The notes: a model not told the origin generated them from the sequence alone. Shown: positions 9,038-21,080, counted from the stretch's first letter. The stretch is 64,000 nucleotides of DNA from Lathyrus oleraceus (GCF_024323335.1 NC_066581.1:298366536-298430535); one strand, 5' to 3'. Program-made: numbers and translations.

Positions 9038-11610
9038 ATGGAGCAGCTAGAACAAGAGAACAGAGAATTGAAAGAAGAGGTCGCCAGACTTGGCGCTTTG
9101 ATGGAGCAACTCCTCGCTGCTCAAAATCAACCTTCTCTACCTCCTGCAACTCCTGTCCAGAGGACGGTCATTTCAGAGGTCTCTACTTCGACTGTGCCAG
9201 CCAGTGCTCCTGTGCCCAATGCTATGCCAGCCGGGTTCCCGTGGGGGATACCTCCAGGTTTTATGCCTGATCAGCCTGCACCAACTTTTGCTCACATGCC
9301 GGCATCTAGCCCGGTCCCTGTTCCCGCTCCTCCTGTCGTGCATACCATGCCAAGGGTAGACGACACCATCTATCACTCCGAGCCGTCTGAGGGCCCGGAC
9401 GTTTATGAAAAGATGGACGCCATGAACGACCAGTTCCTTGAGCTGAGAAAGGAATTGAAGACTCTTCGAGGCAAAGATTTATTCGGCAAGTCTGCTGCCG
9501 AGTTGTGCCTTGTTCCCGGTGTGAAGATACCAATTAAATTCAAAGTACCTGACTTTGAAAAGTATAAAGGGAACACCTGTCCACTCGCTCACCTGGTCAT
9601 GTACGCCAGGAAGATGTCGACCCAGACTGATAATGATCAGCTTCTGATTCATTATTTCCAAGACAGTCTGTCTGGTGCTGCGCTCAGATGGTACATGAGC
9701 TTGGACAGTGCCAACATCAGATCCTTCAATGACCTTGGCGAAGCCTTCGTCAAGCAGTACAAATATAACGTTGATATGGCGCCTGACCGAGATCAACTCA
9801 GGTCCATGTCGCAGAAGGACAAGGAAACGTTCAAGGAGTACGCCCAGAGATGGCGAGAGCTGGCAGCTCAGATCACTCCACCGCTTGAGGAGAAGGAAAT
9901 GACCAAGATCTTTTTGAAGACTCTTGGCTCATTCTATTATGAGCGGATGGTAGCAAGCGCTCCCTCTGATTTCACCGAGATGGTGAACATGGGGATGCGT
10001 CTCGAAGAAGGTGTCCGTGAAGGATGGTTGGCGAAAGATGAGAGCTCTTCCTCTAAACGATATGGAGCGTTTAAGAGGAAGGATGGGGAAGCACATGCTG
10101 TGCAATCCCATCCCAAGCACAGAAGACCCTCTACTCAGAGGAAGCCTGCACGTTGTGCCGGTCATCAGCACCAGGTGGCTCATATAGCACCTGTCTTTAA
10201 AGACAATGCTCAGCAACATCAGCAATATCAGCATCAGCAACAATATCAACAGCCTCAGTATCAGCAACAACACCGTCCACAGCAACAGGCTTACCAGCCT
10301 CGTGGAAGTACAACCAATCAAGCTAACGTGAATTATGATAGGAAGAAGACCAGCTTCGATCCAATTCCTATGACATATGCAGAGCTTTATCCTTCCTTGT
10401 TGGAAAGGAAATTGGTTTCTCCCATGGATCCTCCTGCCATTCCTGCAAATCCACAATGGTGGTACAAACCAGATCAACATTGTGTTTACCATTCCGGTGC
10501 TCCGGGCCATAATATAGAGAATTGCTACCCACTCAAGACTAAGGTTCAAGACCTTATGAGATGTGGGATTCTGAGCTTTGAAGATTCAGGCCCGAATGTC
10601 ACCAAGAACCCATTGCCTGCGCATGGGAAGTCAGTTAATATGGTTCAGGAATACCTTGGGAAGTACAAGGTCAGATATGTGAGCCACATCAGGCAGTCGT
10701 TGGTTGAATTACACCGTTTGGTGTGTCAGTACAGCTACTTAGAGCATAACCACGACAAGTGCCGCGTCTGCTCGGTTAATCGCTTGGGTTGCGATCAAGT
10801 ACGAAGAGAACTCCAAAAGTTGTTGGATGAGGGTACCATTGAGATTCTGCAGAATCGCAATGTTGATAAAGACGAGCCTGAAGTGAATGTGATTTCACCG
10901 GTATTCAAGTTGCCTGAGCATGTTGTTATCCGCTATGATAGCAGCAAGCCGAAGGTTTCCCCTTCTTTGGTCATTAAACCTGCCGGCCCTGTGCCCTATT
11001 CATCTGACAGAGCCGTACCCTTCAGATATAATCCTGTCGCTGTGCAAGATGGGGTAGAAGTGCCTTTGCCTTCAACTTCTGTGACCAACGTCGCTGATGT
11101 AAGTGGATTGACCCGAAGTGGTCGTGTGTTTTCTGCGCCTCCTAAGGCTGTTGCTTCTGATACGGTTGAGCGTCCGGTTGGGACCGCTGTGAATGTTCAG
11201 AATCAAGCACGTGATGTTGCCAAACCATCCTCCTCTGTACAAAAAACTCCCGTTTCTTCAGTTGGCCCGAGTGGCATTGTAGATGAAGAATCTGATGAGA
11301 TGCTGAGGCTCATCAGAAAGAGTGAGTACAACGTTGTAGACCAGCTTCTACAAACGCCGTCTAAGATTTCCATCCTTTCTCTGCTGTTGAATTCAGAACC
11401 CCATAGGGAGGCTCTGCAGAAAGTCTTGGATCTGGCATATGTTGATCACGACGTCACCATCGAGCAATTTGATAGTATTGTTGCAAACATTGCCGCTTGC
11501 AACACTTTGAGCTTTTGTGACGCTGATCTCCCTGAGGAGGGAAGAGACCACAACATGGCTTTACATATCTCCATGAATTGCAAATCTGATGCAATGTCCA
11601 ATGTGCTGGT
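9038..11610 (+). pseudogene. gag: Gag and N-terminal protease part of element A, interrupted
   Basis: This encodes the structural Gag polyprotein and runs on into protease. The ATG at 9038 is the first good start: the frame is open upstream but only from a TTG, and element B has its ATG at the same point. In order it has an N-terminal coiled coil (about residues 1-30), a proline-rich linker, the retrotransposon gag core with ALRWYMSLDSANIRSF (about residue 210), a Q/H-rich tract (about 385-430), a zinc-knuckle-like CVYHSGAPGHNIENC (about 481; C-H-H-C rather than C-C-H-C) and a variable linker to protease. The Athila element cuts the frame at 11610, one base before the GAC of the catalytic Asp codon (25194). 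Confidence 0.88.
11606..11610 (+). repeat. Target site duplication, left copy (CTGGT)
   Basis: CTGGT directly precedes the Athila 5' LTR and is repeated exactly at 25188-25192 after its 3' LTR. It proves a single integration event into the protease coding sequence of Ogre A. Confidence 0.97.
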
Positions 11611-11842
11611 TGATAACACGAAATTATATCATACTTTTGGACTTAATTCAATTAAATTTTATTATTATTTATTTCAGTTCACTTCATTTTATAAGATATT
11701 ACGCGGTATTTTCTTCCTATTTGTCTCAGGTGGTTTATTTTGAAGCACTAGTAAAAATGGAAGAAAAGGAGGTGCAAAAAGGAGAGAAAAAGAACCAAAT
11801 GCCAAAGCCCAGCCCAAAGCGCAAGACACAAATGCTGTGCCT

Positions 11843-11925
11843 GTGACGGACGTCACAGAGGGCGTGACGAGCGTCACGCAAAACAGCCTTGTGACGAACG
11901 TCACACATGGTGTGACGAACGTCAC
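11843..11925 (+). promoter_or_regulatory. Four 14-bp palindromes GTGACGNNCGTCAC upstream of TATA
   Basis: Perfect palindromic arms GTGACG/CGTCAC lie at 11843-11856, 11864-11877, 11891-11904 and 11912-11925, with centres GA, AG, AA and AA. They sit about 140 bp upstream of the TATA box. TGACG is the core of plant TGA/bZIP (as-1-like) binding sites, and a palindromic pair suits a dimeric factor. The 3' LTR has only three copies (23696, 23717, 23744). Confidence 0.7.
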
Positions 11926-12065
11926 ACCATTCCCCTACTTTTTGGGCGCAAGTAACGCCTCAGAGACTTGAAGAGACGTTGAGGAGTGTTGGGCCCTATA
12001 TCCACGCCATGCAATTAGCTACGTTGAAGACCTTTTGGCAGCAGACAGTTACTTAATGACACCAA

Positions 12066-12073
12066 TATAAATA
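12066..12073 (+). promoter_or_regulatory. TATA box of Athila 5' LTR
   Basis: TATAAATA in an A/T-rich context about 455 bp into the LTR. It is identical at 23898-23905 in the 3' LTR, and the same octamer precedes the second extra ORF (20976). Confidence 0.75.
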
Positions 12074-12703
12074 GCCACTTTGGAAAACCTAAAGTGGTTC
12101 CGAAGCTTTTCCAATTTTTTTCCTTTGCCGCTTTTTCGCTTTTGCTTATTTTCTTTTCCAGCAATTTCAGTATTGTTTCTTTATTTATTTTTTTACAAGT
12201 TCTACACTATTTCCCTTGCAATTTAGACTTTCCTTTTTAGCATTTAATTAATTCTTTTCGCACAATAGTTTCTACACCGGAAACTATTATGCAACTTTTA
12301 CCGGATCTAACCTTACGTTAGAATCTAGTTTTTATTTCCTTCGTTTTAATTTGTTGTTTAATTGAAGAATCCAAGAACAAATCCTACCGGCTTGTGGTGG
12401 AGTGTTCAAGACTATTGTTTAACGCATTCAGGTTCTTTAATTATTACTTAATGCTTTGTTTTATTACTTATTTATATTATCTGCCTGGGATGAGTCTGTT
12501 TATGCATGATATATATTTTTGTTTGTTTAGCATGTCTGGCTAATTCGCCTAGATATCGGTATGTAAAGTAAGCGGAATAAGGGATCAAGACTAAGTCGGT
12601 CTAATTAAATTTAAAATTAAAATCAATCTTTTTACGGTCTCAATTTACAGGTTTAATAACAAGAATTTTTTACAAAAGTAAAAGACATAAAGAAGTTAAA
12701 ATC

Positions 12704-13045
12704 AATAGAGCGAGAGTTTGAGGTTTTAACTGGACAGTGTAAATTAGGCATTAATTCTAGATCAGGGCGAGAGCAAGTTTTAGAGTTAATTAAATTCTGA
12801 CCTTTTCCAAAAAGTATTTTTAAAGATTGAATGTGAGGACGAGAGTTAAGCATTCGGGTTTAATTGTATAACCTAAGTCAACAGAGCGAGAGTTTGAGAT
12901 AAGGGTGTTTAAAACGTTCAGTGTTTTCTTAAAAAGAGTTTCTGCAACTTTATTGCTTTCAAAAAAATGGTTTTTGACTTAATTATAAGTGACAGCTACA
13001 TTAACGTAAAATCATGGTTTATTCAACAGAGCGAGAGTTTGAGAT
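12704..13045 (+). repeat. Dispersed GAGCGAGAGTTTGAG repeats in LTR
   Basis: AGAGCGAGAGTTTGAG occurs near 12706, 12883 and 13026, with a degenerate GGGCGAGAGCAAG copy near 12765. The second and third are preceded by CAACA and followed by ATAA. They are equally present in the 3' LTR. Role unknown. Confidence 0.7.
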
Positions 13046-13362
13046 AAAACCTTTAATCAATAAAGTTAACTGAAATGATTTATTTTAAAACCAAGAAACC
13101 GACAAAGAATTGATTCCCTAATTACGACGAACTACATACCGATATCCGCTTTATTAATATTTAATATAGATCTTAGTTTAGTTTTTAGCTTCGCCCCCAA
13201 ACAATCAACCATTATTCACCTTAGCTTTACGAAGTAACCTTAGATAACGGTATATCGATTCATAAGTCCCTGTGGGATCGATATCTTTTAAAACTACGCG
13301 ATAGAACTGTGCACTTGCAGTTTGTACCCCAAATTCGACTCATAAAGTCGCGATCAAGTTTT

Positions 13363-13380
13363 TGGCGCCGTTGCCGGGGA
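13363..13380 (+). other. Primer binding site, tRNA-Asp
   Basis: TGGCGCCGTTGCCGGGGA is the complement of the 3' end of plant tRNA-Asp including CCA. It is the PBS commonly found in Athila-lineage elements. Confidence 0.92.
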
Positions 13381-13467
13381 CTTTTATTTAACCGATATCG
13401 TAACTCTTCCGTTACGCTGTAGAGACTAAGGTTTCTTTTTCTTCTATTCTTTCTTTCGTTGATTTGT

Positions 13468-15017
13468 ATGCCACGCACTCGCTCACAAGGCGAACCGCTC
13501 TATTTACGAATCAACGATATCGAACTATATCTCCGAGTCTTACGACGAATTCGGGAATATCGTGCTGCAAACAATCTCCCTCCTATAGAACTTCCTGATT
13601 TCAAAAACCTTTTTCCTTCGATAACCGAGATGGCAGAACCAGCTCGTGCTCTTAGAGATTACGCCGCTCCATCGCAAGATGAGCCGCATTCAAGTATTGC
13701 TCCGCCCGCAATCGAAGCAAACAACTTCGAACTTAAACCTTCGCTGTTGCAGGCGGTGCAACAGAACCAATTCTCTGGAAATCCTACCGAGGATCCAAAC
13801 CTTCATTTATCCGTATTTGTCCAATACGCTGATACTGTTAAAGCTAATGGTGTCACTTCAGAGGCAATTCGACTTCGTCTTTTTCCTTTCTCATTAAGAG
13901 ATAGCGCTAGAAGATGGCTTCAATCTCTCCCTTCCAACTCAGTCACCACATGGAACGAGTTGAAGAAAGTTTTTCTTTCCCGATACTTTCCGCCAAGCAA
14001 AACAGCTATGTTAAGAGCCTAGATAAACGGATTTAAACAGAAAGACAACGAGTCTCTTTTCGAAGCATGGGAAAGATACAAAGACATGATGAGACTTTGC
14101 CCACACCATGGTTTGGAAGACTGGTTAGTAATTCACACATTTTATAATGGTCTCTTATACAACATAAGGTTAACAATAGACGCCGCTGCAGGTGGTGCAT
14201 TAATGAACAAACCTTATGCTGATGCTTACCAGCTTATCGAGAGCATGGCCCAAAACCACTATCAGTGGGGAACCGAACGAACAACGGTGGAAAAACCTCA
14301 AACGAAAACTGGCATGTACGAGATAAGTAACCTTGATCACGTTAACGCAAAAGTGGATGCTTTGGTCCAGAAAATTGAAAGTTTAAACGTATCACCTCCA
14401 GCCGCCGTGGTTGCTATAACTCAGAATTGCGAGGTCTGTGGAATCCAAGGCCACACTCCTACGGACTGTCAACTCTTGACAGGAATCCAAGCAGAGCAAG
14501 TAAACTATGCTCAAGGAAGCCCCTATGCGAACACCTATAACTCAAATTGGAAGAACCATCCAAACCTTTCATATAAGAGTAATAACGCTTTGTACGCACC
14601 TGGACAGTCTCCAAATCAAGCCCCAGCTATACCTCCGGGATATCAGAAACCGAACCCATCCATGCCTAACAATAACGCCCCTAGGAAATCCAACTTGGAA
14701 ATCATGATGGAAAACTTTATAGCGTCCCAACAACAAACCAATAAAGATTTCTTAAACCAGAATGTACACACTGGCGAACAACTTAAACAACTAGCAAGCA
14801 AAGTAGATGCCTTGGCTACCCATAACAAAATGCTGGAAACACAAATATCACAAGTAGCCCAACAACAAGCACCTACTGCTGCCCCAACTGGTACATTCCC
14901 TGGACAGCCCCAACCTAACCCGAGAAGCCACGCTCATGCAATTATATTAAGAAGTGGAACGGAAGTGGAAGGACCGTCTGATCCAAGGATAGAAAACCAA
15001 AACCCTAAAAATCAACT
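13468..15017 (+). pseudogene. gag: Athila gag with in-frame stop and terminal frameshift
   Basis: This encodes the Gag structural protein. The ATG at 13468 starts MPRTRSQGEP; the frame is open upstream only from TTG. The gag core includes RDSARRWLQSLPSNSVTTW (about residue 145) and ESLFEAWERYKDMMRLCPHH (about residue 195). A canonical CCHC zinc knuckle CEVCGIQGHTPTDC lies at 14429-14470. A TAG at 14020-14022 splits the core, probably a former CAG. The frame then stays open until about 15010-15018, where the coding signal moves to the protease frame. The last codons up to 15066 in the gag frame read as out-of-frame Lys/Arg-rich sequence. Confidence 0.88.
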
Positions 15018-15911
15018 AAGGAAAGTGAACCTAAGGAAAAGGAAGAGAGTAATAAGGAAACCCTAGAAAAGAAGGAACCTTATGTACCTCCACCACCTTA
15101 CAAACCACCTATACCTTACCCTCAAAGGCTTGTTAAAACCAAAGATGCGGGCCAATTTAGAAAATTTGTTGATCTCCTTAAACAATTAAACGTTACAATT
15201 CCGTTCACCGAAGCTATTACGCAGATGCCCTCATATGCTAAATTCTTAAAAGAAATCCTTTCTAATAAGAGGAAACTTGAGGATAGCGAAACCGTTACAC
15301 TCCCTGCCGAATGTAGCGCTATAATCCAAAACATGCCCCCTAAACTCAAGGATCCAGGTAGTTTCTCTATACCCTGTCACATAGGAAAATTTGTCATCGA
15401 CAAAGCCTTATGCGATTTAGGAGCCGGAATTAGCGTTATGCCTTTATCCATATGTAAGAAACTGGAAATGGGAGAATTAAGACCAACCAAAATGTCTGTG
15501 CAACTAGCAGATCGTTCCATCAAATATCCTGTAGGAATCCTTGAAAACGTTCCCGTACGCATAGGTCAATTCTACATTCCCACTGATTTTACAATTATGG
15601 ACATTAGAGAAGATGATATTACACCCATTATACTGGGAAGACCATTCTTAGCAACTGCCGGTGCAATCATAGATGTAAAACGAGGACGGCTCACCTTCGA
15701 AGTAGGTGAAGAGAAAATTGAATTCATTCTTTCCCAATTCTTGAAAGCACCTGCAATAGAAGATACATGTTACTTCATGGATATCATCGATGAATGCATA
15801 AAAGAAGCAGAGTTAGAAGAAGACAAATCATCTGACTGCCTTGTAGAAGACAGATCTAACCAATGTTTAGCAATAACACCGGATCCTACGCAACACTTCC
15901 CAAAAATCTGA
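15018..15911 (+). pseudogene. pro: Athila aspartic protease region
   Basis: This encodes the retroviral-type aspartic protease that processes Gag-Pol. The coding signal begins near 15018 with a Glu/Lys-rich linker, then PPPPYKPPIPYP. The catalytic motif is CDLGAGIS, with DLG in place of DTG as usual in Athila, near 15410. A flap-type region and the LGRPFLATAGA helix follow near 15635. The frame differs from gag upstream and from pol downstream. The downstream switch is at the A-run near 15901-15907, where one frame ends at TGA and the other enters pol. Whether these are mutations or programmed shifts cannot be told from one copy; mutation seems likelier. Confidence 0.83.
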
Positions 15912-18838
15912 GATATGAATTCCTAGACTTAGAACTTAAACGACCTGTGATAGTTAATGCAGACCTAGGAAGACTCGAAACAGAAAAACTCCTACATATC
16001 TTAAGGAAGTATCCAACCGCACTAGGGTACCACATCACCGATCTTAAAGGAATAAGTCCCTCTATTTGTATGCACCGCATCATGCTAGAAGAAGACTGTA
16101 AAACTTCTAGGGAACACCAGAGGAGACTAAACCCGATCCTGAGTGAGGTAGTGAAGAAGGAAATAACCAAGTTATTAGAGGCAGGTATCATATATCCTAT
16201 ATCTGATAGCAAATGGGTTAGTCCTGTGCACGTTGTACCAAAGAAAGGAGGCATAACCGTTATTGAAAACGAAAAAGGGGAAACTATAACTAAACGAATC
16301 GAATCAGGATGGAGAATGTGCATTGATTATAGGAAACTAAACAAAGCAACCCGAAAAGATCATTTCCCTTTACCATTCATTGACCAAATGTTAGAACGAT
16401 TAGCAAAACATTCACATTTCTGTTATCTAGACGGTTATTCAGGCTTCTTTCAAATACCAATTCACCCTGATGACCAAGAAAAGACAACATTCACGTGCCC
16501 TTTTGGTACCTTCGCTTATAGACGAATGCCGTTTGGTCTGTGTAATGCTCCTGCAACCTTTCAAAGATGCATGATGGCAATTTTCGCCGACTTTCTCGAA
16601 AACATCATGGAAGTATTTATGGATGACTTTTCTGTATACGGACAAAGTTTCGAAGAATGCCTTGAAAACCTGGAAAGAGTTCTTGAGCGATGTGTAAAAG
16701 TAAACTTAGTACTTAACTGGGAAAAGTGCCACTTTATGGTACAAGAAGGAATTGTTTTAGGACACATCATCTTGAACAGAGGAATTGAAGTAGACAAAGC
16801 CAAAATAGAGGTAATCGAAAATCTTCAACCCCCAAGAACCGTGAGAGAAGTACGAAGCTTTTTAGGACACGCCGGTTTTTACCGACGATTCATCCAAGAC
16901 TTCTCTAAGATAACTAAACCTTTAACCGGACTGTTGATGAAAGATGCTGAATTCATATTCGACGATAACTGTTTAAAAGCATTTCAAACGCTTAAGCAAG
17001 CATTGATCTCCGCACCCATAATGCAGACACCAGACTGGAATGAACCATTCGAAATAATGTGCGATGCCAGCGATTATGCTGTAGGTGCTGTTTTAGGACA
17101 ACGAAAGGATAAAAAGCTTCACGTTATATATTACGCAAGCAGAACCCTGGATGAAGCGCAAATGAATTACACCACTACCGAGAAAGAACTCCTAGCAGTG
17201 GTATTTGCGCTAGATAAATTTCGTTCTTACTTGGTCGGAGCTAAAATAATAGTTTACACTGATCACGCTGCTATCAAGTACCTTTTAACAAAAAAGGATG
17301 CTAAACCTAGACTCCTAAGATGGATCTTGTTGCTACAAGAATTCGACTTAGAAATCAAGGACAAGAAAGGAACTGAAAACGTAGTAGCAGACCACCTCTC
17401 TAGACTTGAGAACCTTGAACCGGAAAGAACATCAATTAATGATGATTTCTCGTATGACAAACTTATAGCTACTTTGGAAGAGAACAACTCCGACATGCAA
17501 GTAGAAACCACCTTAGCTATATCTGCCACACCATGGTACGCTGATCTCGTCAATTATTTAGCTGCCGGAATAGTTCCACCTACTTTATCTTACCAGCAGA
17601 AGAAACGATTCTTCTACGACATAAAACACTATTACTGGGATGATCCCTTACTTTTCAAAAGAGGCCCCGATGGTATTTTCCGTCGATGTATACCCGAAGA
17701 AGAGGTAGAAAATATAATCCAACACTGCCACTCCACTCCTTATGGTGGACACACAAGTACATCCAAGACCTGCTCTAAAATCCTACAAGCCGGCTTTTAT
17801 TGGCCAACTATATGGAAGGACGTACATGCGGCTATTAAGGAATGTGACAGATGTCAACGCACGGGAAACATATCTAGACGTGACGAGATGCCACAAAAAG
17901 GTATTTTGGAAGTAGAGATCTTCGACGTGTGGGGAATAGACTTCATGGGACCTTTTCCATCCTCTTTCGGTAACAAATACATACTCGTGGCAGTTGACTA
18001 CGTATCAAAATGGATCGAAGTTGTAGCCTCCCCAACAAACGACACCCGAGTAGTAACTAGACTCTTTAAGAATATAATATTTCCGAGATTTGACATCCCA
18101 AGAATAGTAGTCAGTGATGGTGGATCGCACTTTATATCCAAGGTACTCGAAAAATTATTATTTAAATATGGAGTGAGACATAGGATAGCGACACCTTACC
18201 ACCCTCAGACCAGTGGACAAGTGGAAGTATCTAACAGAGAAATCAAACAAATACTAGAAAAAACGATCGCCACTTCAAGGAAAGATTGGTCATTGAAATT
18301 ACCAGAAGCTTTGTGGGCATACCGAACTGCTTATAAAACCCCCATAGGGACGACCCCATTTAAGCTCATTTATGGAAAATCCTGTCACCTCCCGGTAGAA
18401 TTAGAACATAAAGCCTATTGGGCTATTAGAAATCTGAATCTAAACTATAAAGCCGCCGGTGAAAAGAGAATCCTTGACATAAACGAATTAGAAGAACTCA
18501 GAAGAGACGCCTATGAAAATGCCAGAATCTATAAAGAAAGAACAAAACAATGGCATGACAAGCGTATATCAAGGAAAATCTTCAAGCAAGGCGACGCAGT
18601 CCTTTTATTTAACTCTAGACTAAAGTTATTCCCGGGAAAACTACGATCCAGATGGTCAGGACCTTTTCATATCACAAACATCTTCCCCAGTGGAGCAATA
18701 GAAATTAAAGGCAAATCCACAGAACCGTTTACCGTAAACGGGCAACGTCTAAAACACTATCATTATGCGGAAACCAATGGAGATTCGCAAATCCTACACT
18801 TAGACGAAATGCCCCCAGGACCTATAGATTATACTTAA
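15863..18838 (+). CDS. pol: Athila pol: RT, RNase H, integrase
   Basis: A single open frame of 991 codons. It replicates the element's RNA (reverse transcriptase and RNase H) and inserts the DNA (integrase). The first codons overlap the protease frame, so the true coding entry is near 15900. RT motifs include [17 protein letters not shown] and catalytic FMDDFSVYG (about residue 252). A single RNase H domain follows, with [13 protein letters not shown] and [10 protein letters not shown]. Integrase has an HHCC finger (about residues 620-665) and a D,D35E core: D in GIDFMGPF, D in VVSDGGSHF, and E 36 residues later in [10 protein letters not shown]. The C-terminus has a GPF-type module. No archaeal-type second RNase H is present, in contrast to the Ogre pol. 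Confidence 0.93.
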   Translation: MFSNNTGSYATLPKNLRYEFLDLELKRPVIVNADLGRLETEKLLHILRKYPTALGYHITDLKGISPSICMHRIMLEEDCKTSREHQRRLNPILSEVVKKEITKLLEAGIIYPISDSKWVSPVHVVPKKGGITVIENEKGETITKRIESGWRMCIDYRKLNKATRKDHFPLPFIDQMLERLAKHSHFCYLDGYSGFFQIPIHPDDQEKTTFTCPFGTFAYRRMPFGLCNAPATFQRCMMAIFADFLENIMEVFMDDFSVYGQSFEECLENLERVLERCVKVNLVLNWEKCHFMVQEGIVLGHIILNRGIEVDKAKIEVIENLQPPRTVREVRSFLGHAGFYRRFIQDFSKITKPLTGLLMKDAEFIFDDNCLKAFQTLKQALISAPIMQTPDWNEPFEIMCDASDYAVGAVLGQRKDKKLHVIYYASRTLDEAQMNYTTTEKELLAVVFALDKFRSYLVGAKIIVYTDHAAIKYLLTKKDAKPRLLRWILLLQEFDLEIKDKKGTENVVADHLSRLENLEPERTSINDDFSYDKLIATLEENNSDMQVETTLAISATPWYADLVNYLAAGIVPPTLSYQQKKRFFYDIKHYYWDDPLLFKRGPDGIFRRCIPEEEVENIIQHCHSTPYGGHTSTSKTCSKILQAGFYWPTIWKDVHAAIKECDRCQRTGNISRRDEMPQKGILEVEIFDVWGIDFMGPFPSSFGNKYILVAVDYVSKWIEVVASPTNDTRVVTRLFKNIIFPRFDIPRIVVSDGGSHFISKVLEKLLFKYGVRHRIATPYHPQTSGQVEVSNREIKQILEKTIATSRKDWSLKLPEALWAYRTAYKTPIGTTPFKLIYGKSCHLPVELEHKAYWAIRNLNLNYKAAGEKRILDINELEELRRDAYENARIYKERTKQWHDKRISRKIFKQGDAVLLFNSRLKLFPGKLRSRWSGPFHITNIFPSGAIEIKGKSTEPFTVNGQRLKHYHYAETNGDSQILHLDEMPPGPIDYT

Positions 18839-19101
18839 CAGTTTCTTTGTCGAGCTTGCGACATTTAAACAAAGCGCTTAGTGGGAGACAACCCACAATT
18901 ATTTTATTATTTTCTTATTCTATTATTATCATTTTCCTATTTTTTTCCTCAATTATTCTTTTAATTTCTGTTTAGTATTCATTCCTGATTTATTTTAATT
19001 CAAAAGAAAAAAAATATAATAATAATCTTTTTCTTCTTTCGGCATTTGGCCAAATCCTGACTAAAACTCATGTTTTCTTTTCTCTAGCTAACACTAACCA
19101 G
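18839..19101 (+). other. Spacer after pol with acceptor-like site
   Basis: A/T-rich non-coding spacer. TTTTCTTTTCTCTAG ends at 19086 and AACACTAACCAG ends at 19101, directly before the ATG of the next ORF. Together these resemble a plant 3' splice site. That would allow expression of the downstream ORF from a spliced subgenomic RNA, as proposed for env-position ORFs of Athila elements. Confidence 0.4.
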
Positions 19102-20400
19102 ATGGGTCATTTTGATCGTATGGGTATCAAATTCAGAGGAATGGCTCAGAAACAAAAGTTTGAAGAACTAGCCACTAGAGAGATGCTACCTAGTTTATAT
19201 GCTGATGATTGGGCTATGACTGCCCTTGGACTTAGACAAAGTGTCCTGTATTTGCTGAACCAGATAGGATGGGAGACATCCCCTATCCTGAGACATTTCA
19301 CCACCTACCGGAGACTCACACTAGAATTCCTTAGCTCATTAATCTATCTACCCAGCCATGGAAAAGGAATTAGCAGAGGTTTTATCCAGTTCAGAATGTT
19401 CAATATGGAGTACCAATTTAATATTAGAGACTTTACCAATCTTTTGGGTTTTCCTACCTCCTTTGACACATTCACAGTAAGCCAGGAAGAACTTTTTGAA
19501 CATAGAGAACTTGAACACTTTTGGGGTAAGCTGACTGGAAATGATGAGCCCGAAGAACATGAGTTTCTCTCTGGAAACATACACAACCCGACCTTTCGCT
19601 ATTTCCATAAGATCCTGACCCACACTTTATTTGGGAAGAAGCCAAATAGTACTTCAGTTTCACGTGATGAACTCTTCATCATATTTTGTGCTTCCCAGAA
19701 ACGTCCAGTAAACGGTGCCACTTTTATGTTAGCTAATTTGGACCACCTTATCCAGGATGAGCGAGCACCCATTAGAATAGGCGGTTTGATAACTATGATA
19801 GGTAATGCTATTGGATTACGTCAGCCTATGCTTGACCTAAGCCCTTTTTGTGGCATTACTACTATGAGTATACCCTTCCTCTTCAACACTATGTTTATAG
19901 CAAACCTAGGGTCTGACGAGTTTGAGCTTATTATTGATAACCAGGTTCTTTGCCTATTCACTATGCCCGATCCTAGGACTAGCATTCATAACCGCAGTAA
20001 CTGGCTCTACAACCTGAACGAAACTCCCACTCCTGCTAGATCCATTGAATCCATCCAGGACTATGAGATTTGTGATGACTATGAGACTTATGATGACCAG
20101 ATCCCTCATGTTGAATCTGACCCTCAGACACCATCCGGCTATTATGATATTGACCCTCCTCCTCAGCCTGTTCAGACCGAAGAATCAGCCATATCCGACC
20201 TCCGGCATCATATGCCCGGAACTGATTATAACACCGCCATTGAAGCTTTGATGTCAGAACAAGACGCCCTCAGAGGAGAATTTACTAACATGAGACACGA
20301 AGTTCTAGGATACATGAGCAGTATGACAGATCAGTTTCACGAGTTGCTACATCGTGTTAACTCTTTTGCTCCTCCGGCCAGAGATCGTACAGAGGGATAG
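19102..20400 (+). CDS. Athila post-pol ORF 1 (Athila ORF-1-like family)
   Basis: An intact ORF of 432 codons sits in the env position. It has no signal peptide and no convincing membrane segment. The body (about residues 65-255) has TLEFLSSL, FRMFNMEYQF, NLLGFP, a GNIHNPTFRYFHKIL segment and IRIGGLITMIGNAIGL. The tail is acidic and proline-rich, ending in a short helical region. It resembles proteins annotated as Arabidopsis retrotransposon ORF-1 (Athila); that name is from memory. The ORF at 21081 is a clear paralogue: both have TLEFLSS, FRMFN.EY, IHNPT.RYF.(K/R)IL and IGGLIT. Intact length next to damaged gag/pro suggests recent activity or selection. Function unknown; a DNA- or RNA-binding or capsid-related role is speculative. 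Confidence 0.82.
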   Translation: MGHFDRMGIKFRGMAQKQKFEELATREMLPSLYADDWAMTALGLRQSVLYLLNQIGWETSPILRHFTTYRRLTLEFLSSLIYLPSHGKGISRGFIQFRMFNMEYQFNIRDFTNLLGFPTSFDTFTVSQEELFEHRELEHFWGKLTGNDEPEEHEFLSGNIHNPTFRYFHKILTHTLFGKKPNSTSVSRDELFIIFCASQKRPVNGATFMLANLDHLIQDERAPIRIGGLITMIGNAIGLRQPMLDLSPFCGITTMSIPFLFNTMFIANLGSDEFELIIDNQVLCLFTMPDPRTSIHNRSNWLYNLNETPTPARSIESIQDYEICDDYETYDDQIPHVESDPQTPSGYYDIDPPPQPVQTEESAISDLRHHMPGTDYNTAIEALMSEQDALRGEFTNMRHEVLGYMSSMTDQFHELLHRVNSFAPPARDRTEG

Positions 20401-21080
20401 AATTTAGTTATTTTTCTAAGTTATTTAGTTTTAAGTTAGATTATTCATTAATGTTATTTGAATTCATGTTCACATTTATTTCTCTTTCATTTCATTGTTT
20501 TCCTTTCCTGTATTACATTATGATCATTTTATTGAAGTTGTTTATTTAATTTTATTATGCAATAGCTATTATGCTCTACTGTTGCTACCTATGACTTATT
20601 ATTATACAAAGTAGAATAAGCGTGCACGATAAATTAAATTGCAGAATAAACCAATCATAAGCAAAACAAAACAAAATAAATAACAAAAATAAAATCCTTT
20701 ACCAAAGTGATTCTGTGAAACGCTACTGAAGCCTTGCCAAAAAGGAATGTGTGACGAGCGTCACACAATCCATAACGGACGGCACGCCAAGTGCCTGTTA
20801 CGAACGTCACACCCCTGTGACGAGCGTAACACCCTTCAGACTAGTGAACGTTAAGGAGCCGTTGGAGACGAACGTTACACTTTTTTTTACTTTCTACCTT
20901 CCCCATTAATTTCCATTCAACCACACTTAATTACTTTTCAACCACTTTTTCTTTCCAACTTCCAAATTCTTCTCCTATAAATACCCCTCCAAACCTTCCT
21001 TCATTCACCACAAACCATTCTCTCCTACCAAATACATTTCTTTTCTTTCCAAATCACCCCTTCAAAATTCATTCATCACA
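20401..21080 (+). promoter_or_regulatory. Internal promoter-like region before second ORF
   Basis: This non-coding interval has five copies or variants of the LTR palindrome: 20751-20764 (perfect GTGACGAGCGTCAC), 20772-20785, 20797-20810, 20817-20830 and 20865-20878. About 98 bp further on is TATAAATA (20976-20983), then a C/T-rich leader and the ATG at 21081. The order palindromes, TATA, leader, ATG copies the LTR promoter layout. It suggests the second ORF has its own transcript. Confidence 0.6.
20976..20983 (+). promoter_or_regulatory. Internal TATA box
   Basis: TATAAATA followed by a CCCCTCC-rich segment, about 105 bp before the ATG of the second post-pol ORF. A start near 21008 would leave a leader of about 70 nt. 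It is the same octamer as in the LTR. Confidence 0.6.

Larger units (their letters stand above)
11611..13356 (+). repeat. 5' LTR of Athila element
   Basis: It starts TGATAACACG and ends CGCGATCA, with the PBS 7 nt after. It contains four 14-bp palindromes (11843-11925), a TATA box (12066) and interspersed GAGCGAGAGTTTGAG repeats (12704-13045). It carries one 21-bp palindrome unit more than the 3' LTR. Confidence 0.96.

Noticed and set aside
9929..10549. 206-codon minus-strand ORF
   Set aside because: It lies entirely within the gag frame on the other strand, has low-complexity Leu-rich sequence from the Gln-rich tract, and no equivalent recognisable protein.
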